A stretch of DNA of 6,721 bases from Bacteroidia bacterium (GTDB lineage Bacteria; Bacteroidota; Bacteroidia; Chitinophagales; Saprospiraceae): assembly GCA_030431945.1 (NCBI GenBank), contig JAUIIF010000250.1, positions 1 through 6,721 on the forward strand, in the 5' to 3' direction. This document shows, piece by piece, positions 6,008 to 6,721 of the stretch. Made by a program: the position numbers and the translations under genes. Position 1 is the first letter of the stretch. Each line of letters begins with the position of its first letter. The notes under the pieces are model-generated. The model worked only from the letters and a program-made list of their open reading frames with translations. It was not told the origin of the DNA and did not search any database.

Positions 6008-6015
6008 TACCTTTG
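6008..6015 (+). promoter_or_regulatory. Bacteroidota -7 promoter element (TAnnTTTG) for yidC
   Basis: TACCTTTG fits the TAnnTTTG consensus and ends 76 bases before the yidC ATG, implying a leader of about 70 bases. As at apbE, no good -33 element sits at 19-21 bases. The bases just after it can fold (GGCCC 6017-6021 with GGGCC 6026-6030), so the transcript would begin in or near a small hairpin. Confidence 0.5.
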
Positions 6016-6091
6016 CGGCCCCAAAGGGCCTTATCGGCGATTACAGATCGGGTGATAAGACCTTCAATAATACGGAAAAAGTAACTATCGT

Positions 6092-6721
6092 ATGGAAATG
6101 GATAGAAGTACCGTTGTTGGCCTGGTGTTGATCCTGGCCATTTTTACGGTTTGGCAGGTAATGATCGCACCAAGTGCGGAAGAACTGGAAGCGCAGCAGC
6201 GGTACCAGGATTCAATCGCCGCCATTCAGCAGGTGGAACAATTGCCCGCTCAGGAAGCAGATAGCCCGGCCTTTGCCCCGGCGGAGCTGGAGATGATGAA
6301 CGATTCTTTACGCCAGGCGCGCTTCGGCGCTGCCTTCGGCCCCTTTGCGACCGCAGCGGCGGGGCAGGCCGAAGACATCAGGGTGGAGAACGACCTGATG
6401 ATCGTCACCTTCAGCACCAAGGGCGGAACCATCAAGCAGGTGGAGCTTAAGGAATACTTCAAGATCACGGAGAATGAAGACGGCTCGGAAAACAAGCTGC
6501 CGCTTTATTTGCTGGAGGACCAGAAGAATCGCTTCGAGTACATTCTGCCCGTTAATGGCGTAACCGGTGCCGGGATTAAAACCAGCGACCTGTACTTCAA
6601 CGCCGAAGTCGAAGGAAAAACCGTTATCCTGCGGGCCCCGGTAGCCACCGGTGGCTATTTCGAGCAACGCTACACCCTGAACGACGGTACCTACCTGATG
6701 GATTATGACCTTCGTTTCGAA
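6092..6721 (+). CDS. yidC: Membrane protein insertase YidC (N-terminal part, cut by the window edge)
   Basis: YidC inserts and folds proteins in the cytoplasmic membrane, alone or with SecYEG. The 210 residues present are the N-terminal part only. Residues 3-25 (MDRSTVVGLVLILAIFTVWQ and onward) form the first transmembrane helix, typical of Bacteroidota YidC. A charged, Gln/Glu-rich linker (about 28-92) leads into the periplasmic P1 domain, recognisable from EDIRVENDLMIVTFSTKGG (94-112) and TIKQVELKEY (113-122), the usual first strands. The conserved five-helix insertase core would lie beyond base 6721. The first ATG (6092) is reported; the ATG at 6098, giving MDRSTVVG, fits the family's usual start better. 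The upstream region is A-rich, without a Shine-Dalgarno sequence. Confidence 0.92.
   Translation, partial: MEMDRSTVVGLVLILAIFTVWQVMIAPSAEELEAQQRYQDSIAAIQQVEQLPAQEADSPAFAPAELEMMNDSLRQARFGAAFGPFATAAAGQAEDIRVENDLMIVTFSTKGGTIKQVELKEYFKITENEDGSENKLPLYLLEDQKNRFEYILPVNGVTGAGIKTSDLYFNAEVEGKTVILRAPVATGGYFEQRYTLNDGTYLMDYDLRFE

Overview
The window looks like chromosomal DNA from a fairly GC-rich member of the Bacteroidota, plausibly a Lewinella/Saprospira-type bacterium. Four things point there: candidate promoters of the Bacteroidota TAnnTTTG type instead of sigma-70 -35/-10 boxes; no Shine-Dalgarno sequence at the starts I examined; several lipoproteins built from families common in that phylum (MORN_2 repeats, PD40 propeller, spondin domain); and a tmRNA whose tag ends SYAMAA. 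The phylum is well supported. The genus is inference.

Layout, left to right. Positions 1-227 hold no convincing gene but carry a promoter for apbE (228-1256, +), a lipoprotein-type FAD:protein FMN transferase. Meeting it tail to tail are two minus-strand genes that look co-transcribed: a MORN_2 repeat lipoprotein (1267-1722) and, upstream of it, a secreted protein that joins four MORN_2 modules to a PD40 beta-propeller (1757-3103). Next on the minus strand come a PAP2 membrane phosphatase (3242-3892) and a spondin-domain lipoprotein with a strongly acidic stretch after its lipid-anchored cysteine (4064-4792). Both are followed by hairpin terminators.

An intergenic stretch of about 310 bases then leads into the best-supported RNA gene, a one-piece tmRNA (ssrA, 5103-5479, +) with an encoded CCA, a 7-bp acceptor stem, a T arm, helix 2, four pseudoknots and the tag GTPSYAMAA. 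A strong 14-bp hairpin follows it. A DUF3293 gene (5559-5993, -) converges on the tmRNA, and yidC (6092 onward, +) starts divergently from the DUF3293 gene and runs off the right edge.

The genes do not form one pathway. Most act at or beyond the cell envelope (ApbE, the two MORN proteins, PAP2, the spondin lipoprotein and the YidC insertase), and tmRNA serves ribosome rescue. I see no mobile element, CRISPR array, tRNA, rRNA or defence cassette. The least ordinary items are the MORN/MORN-PD40 pair, the tmRNA tag with its nested hairpins, and the bacterial spondin lipoprotein.
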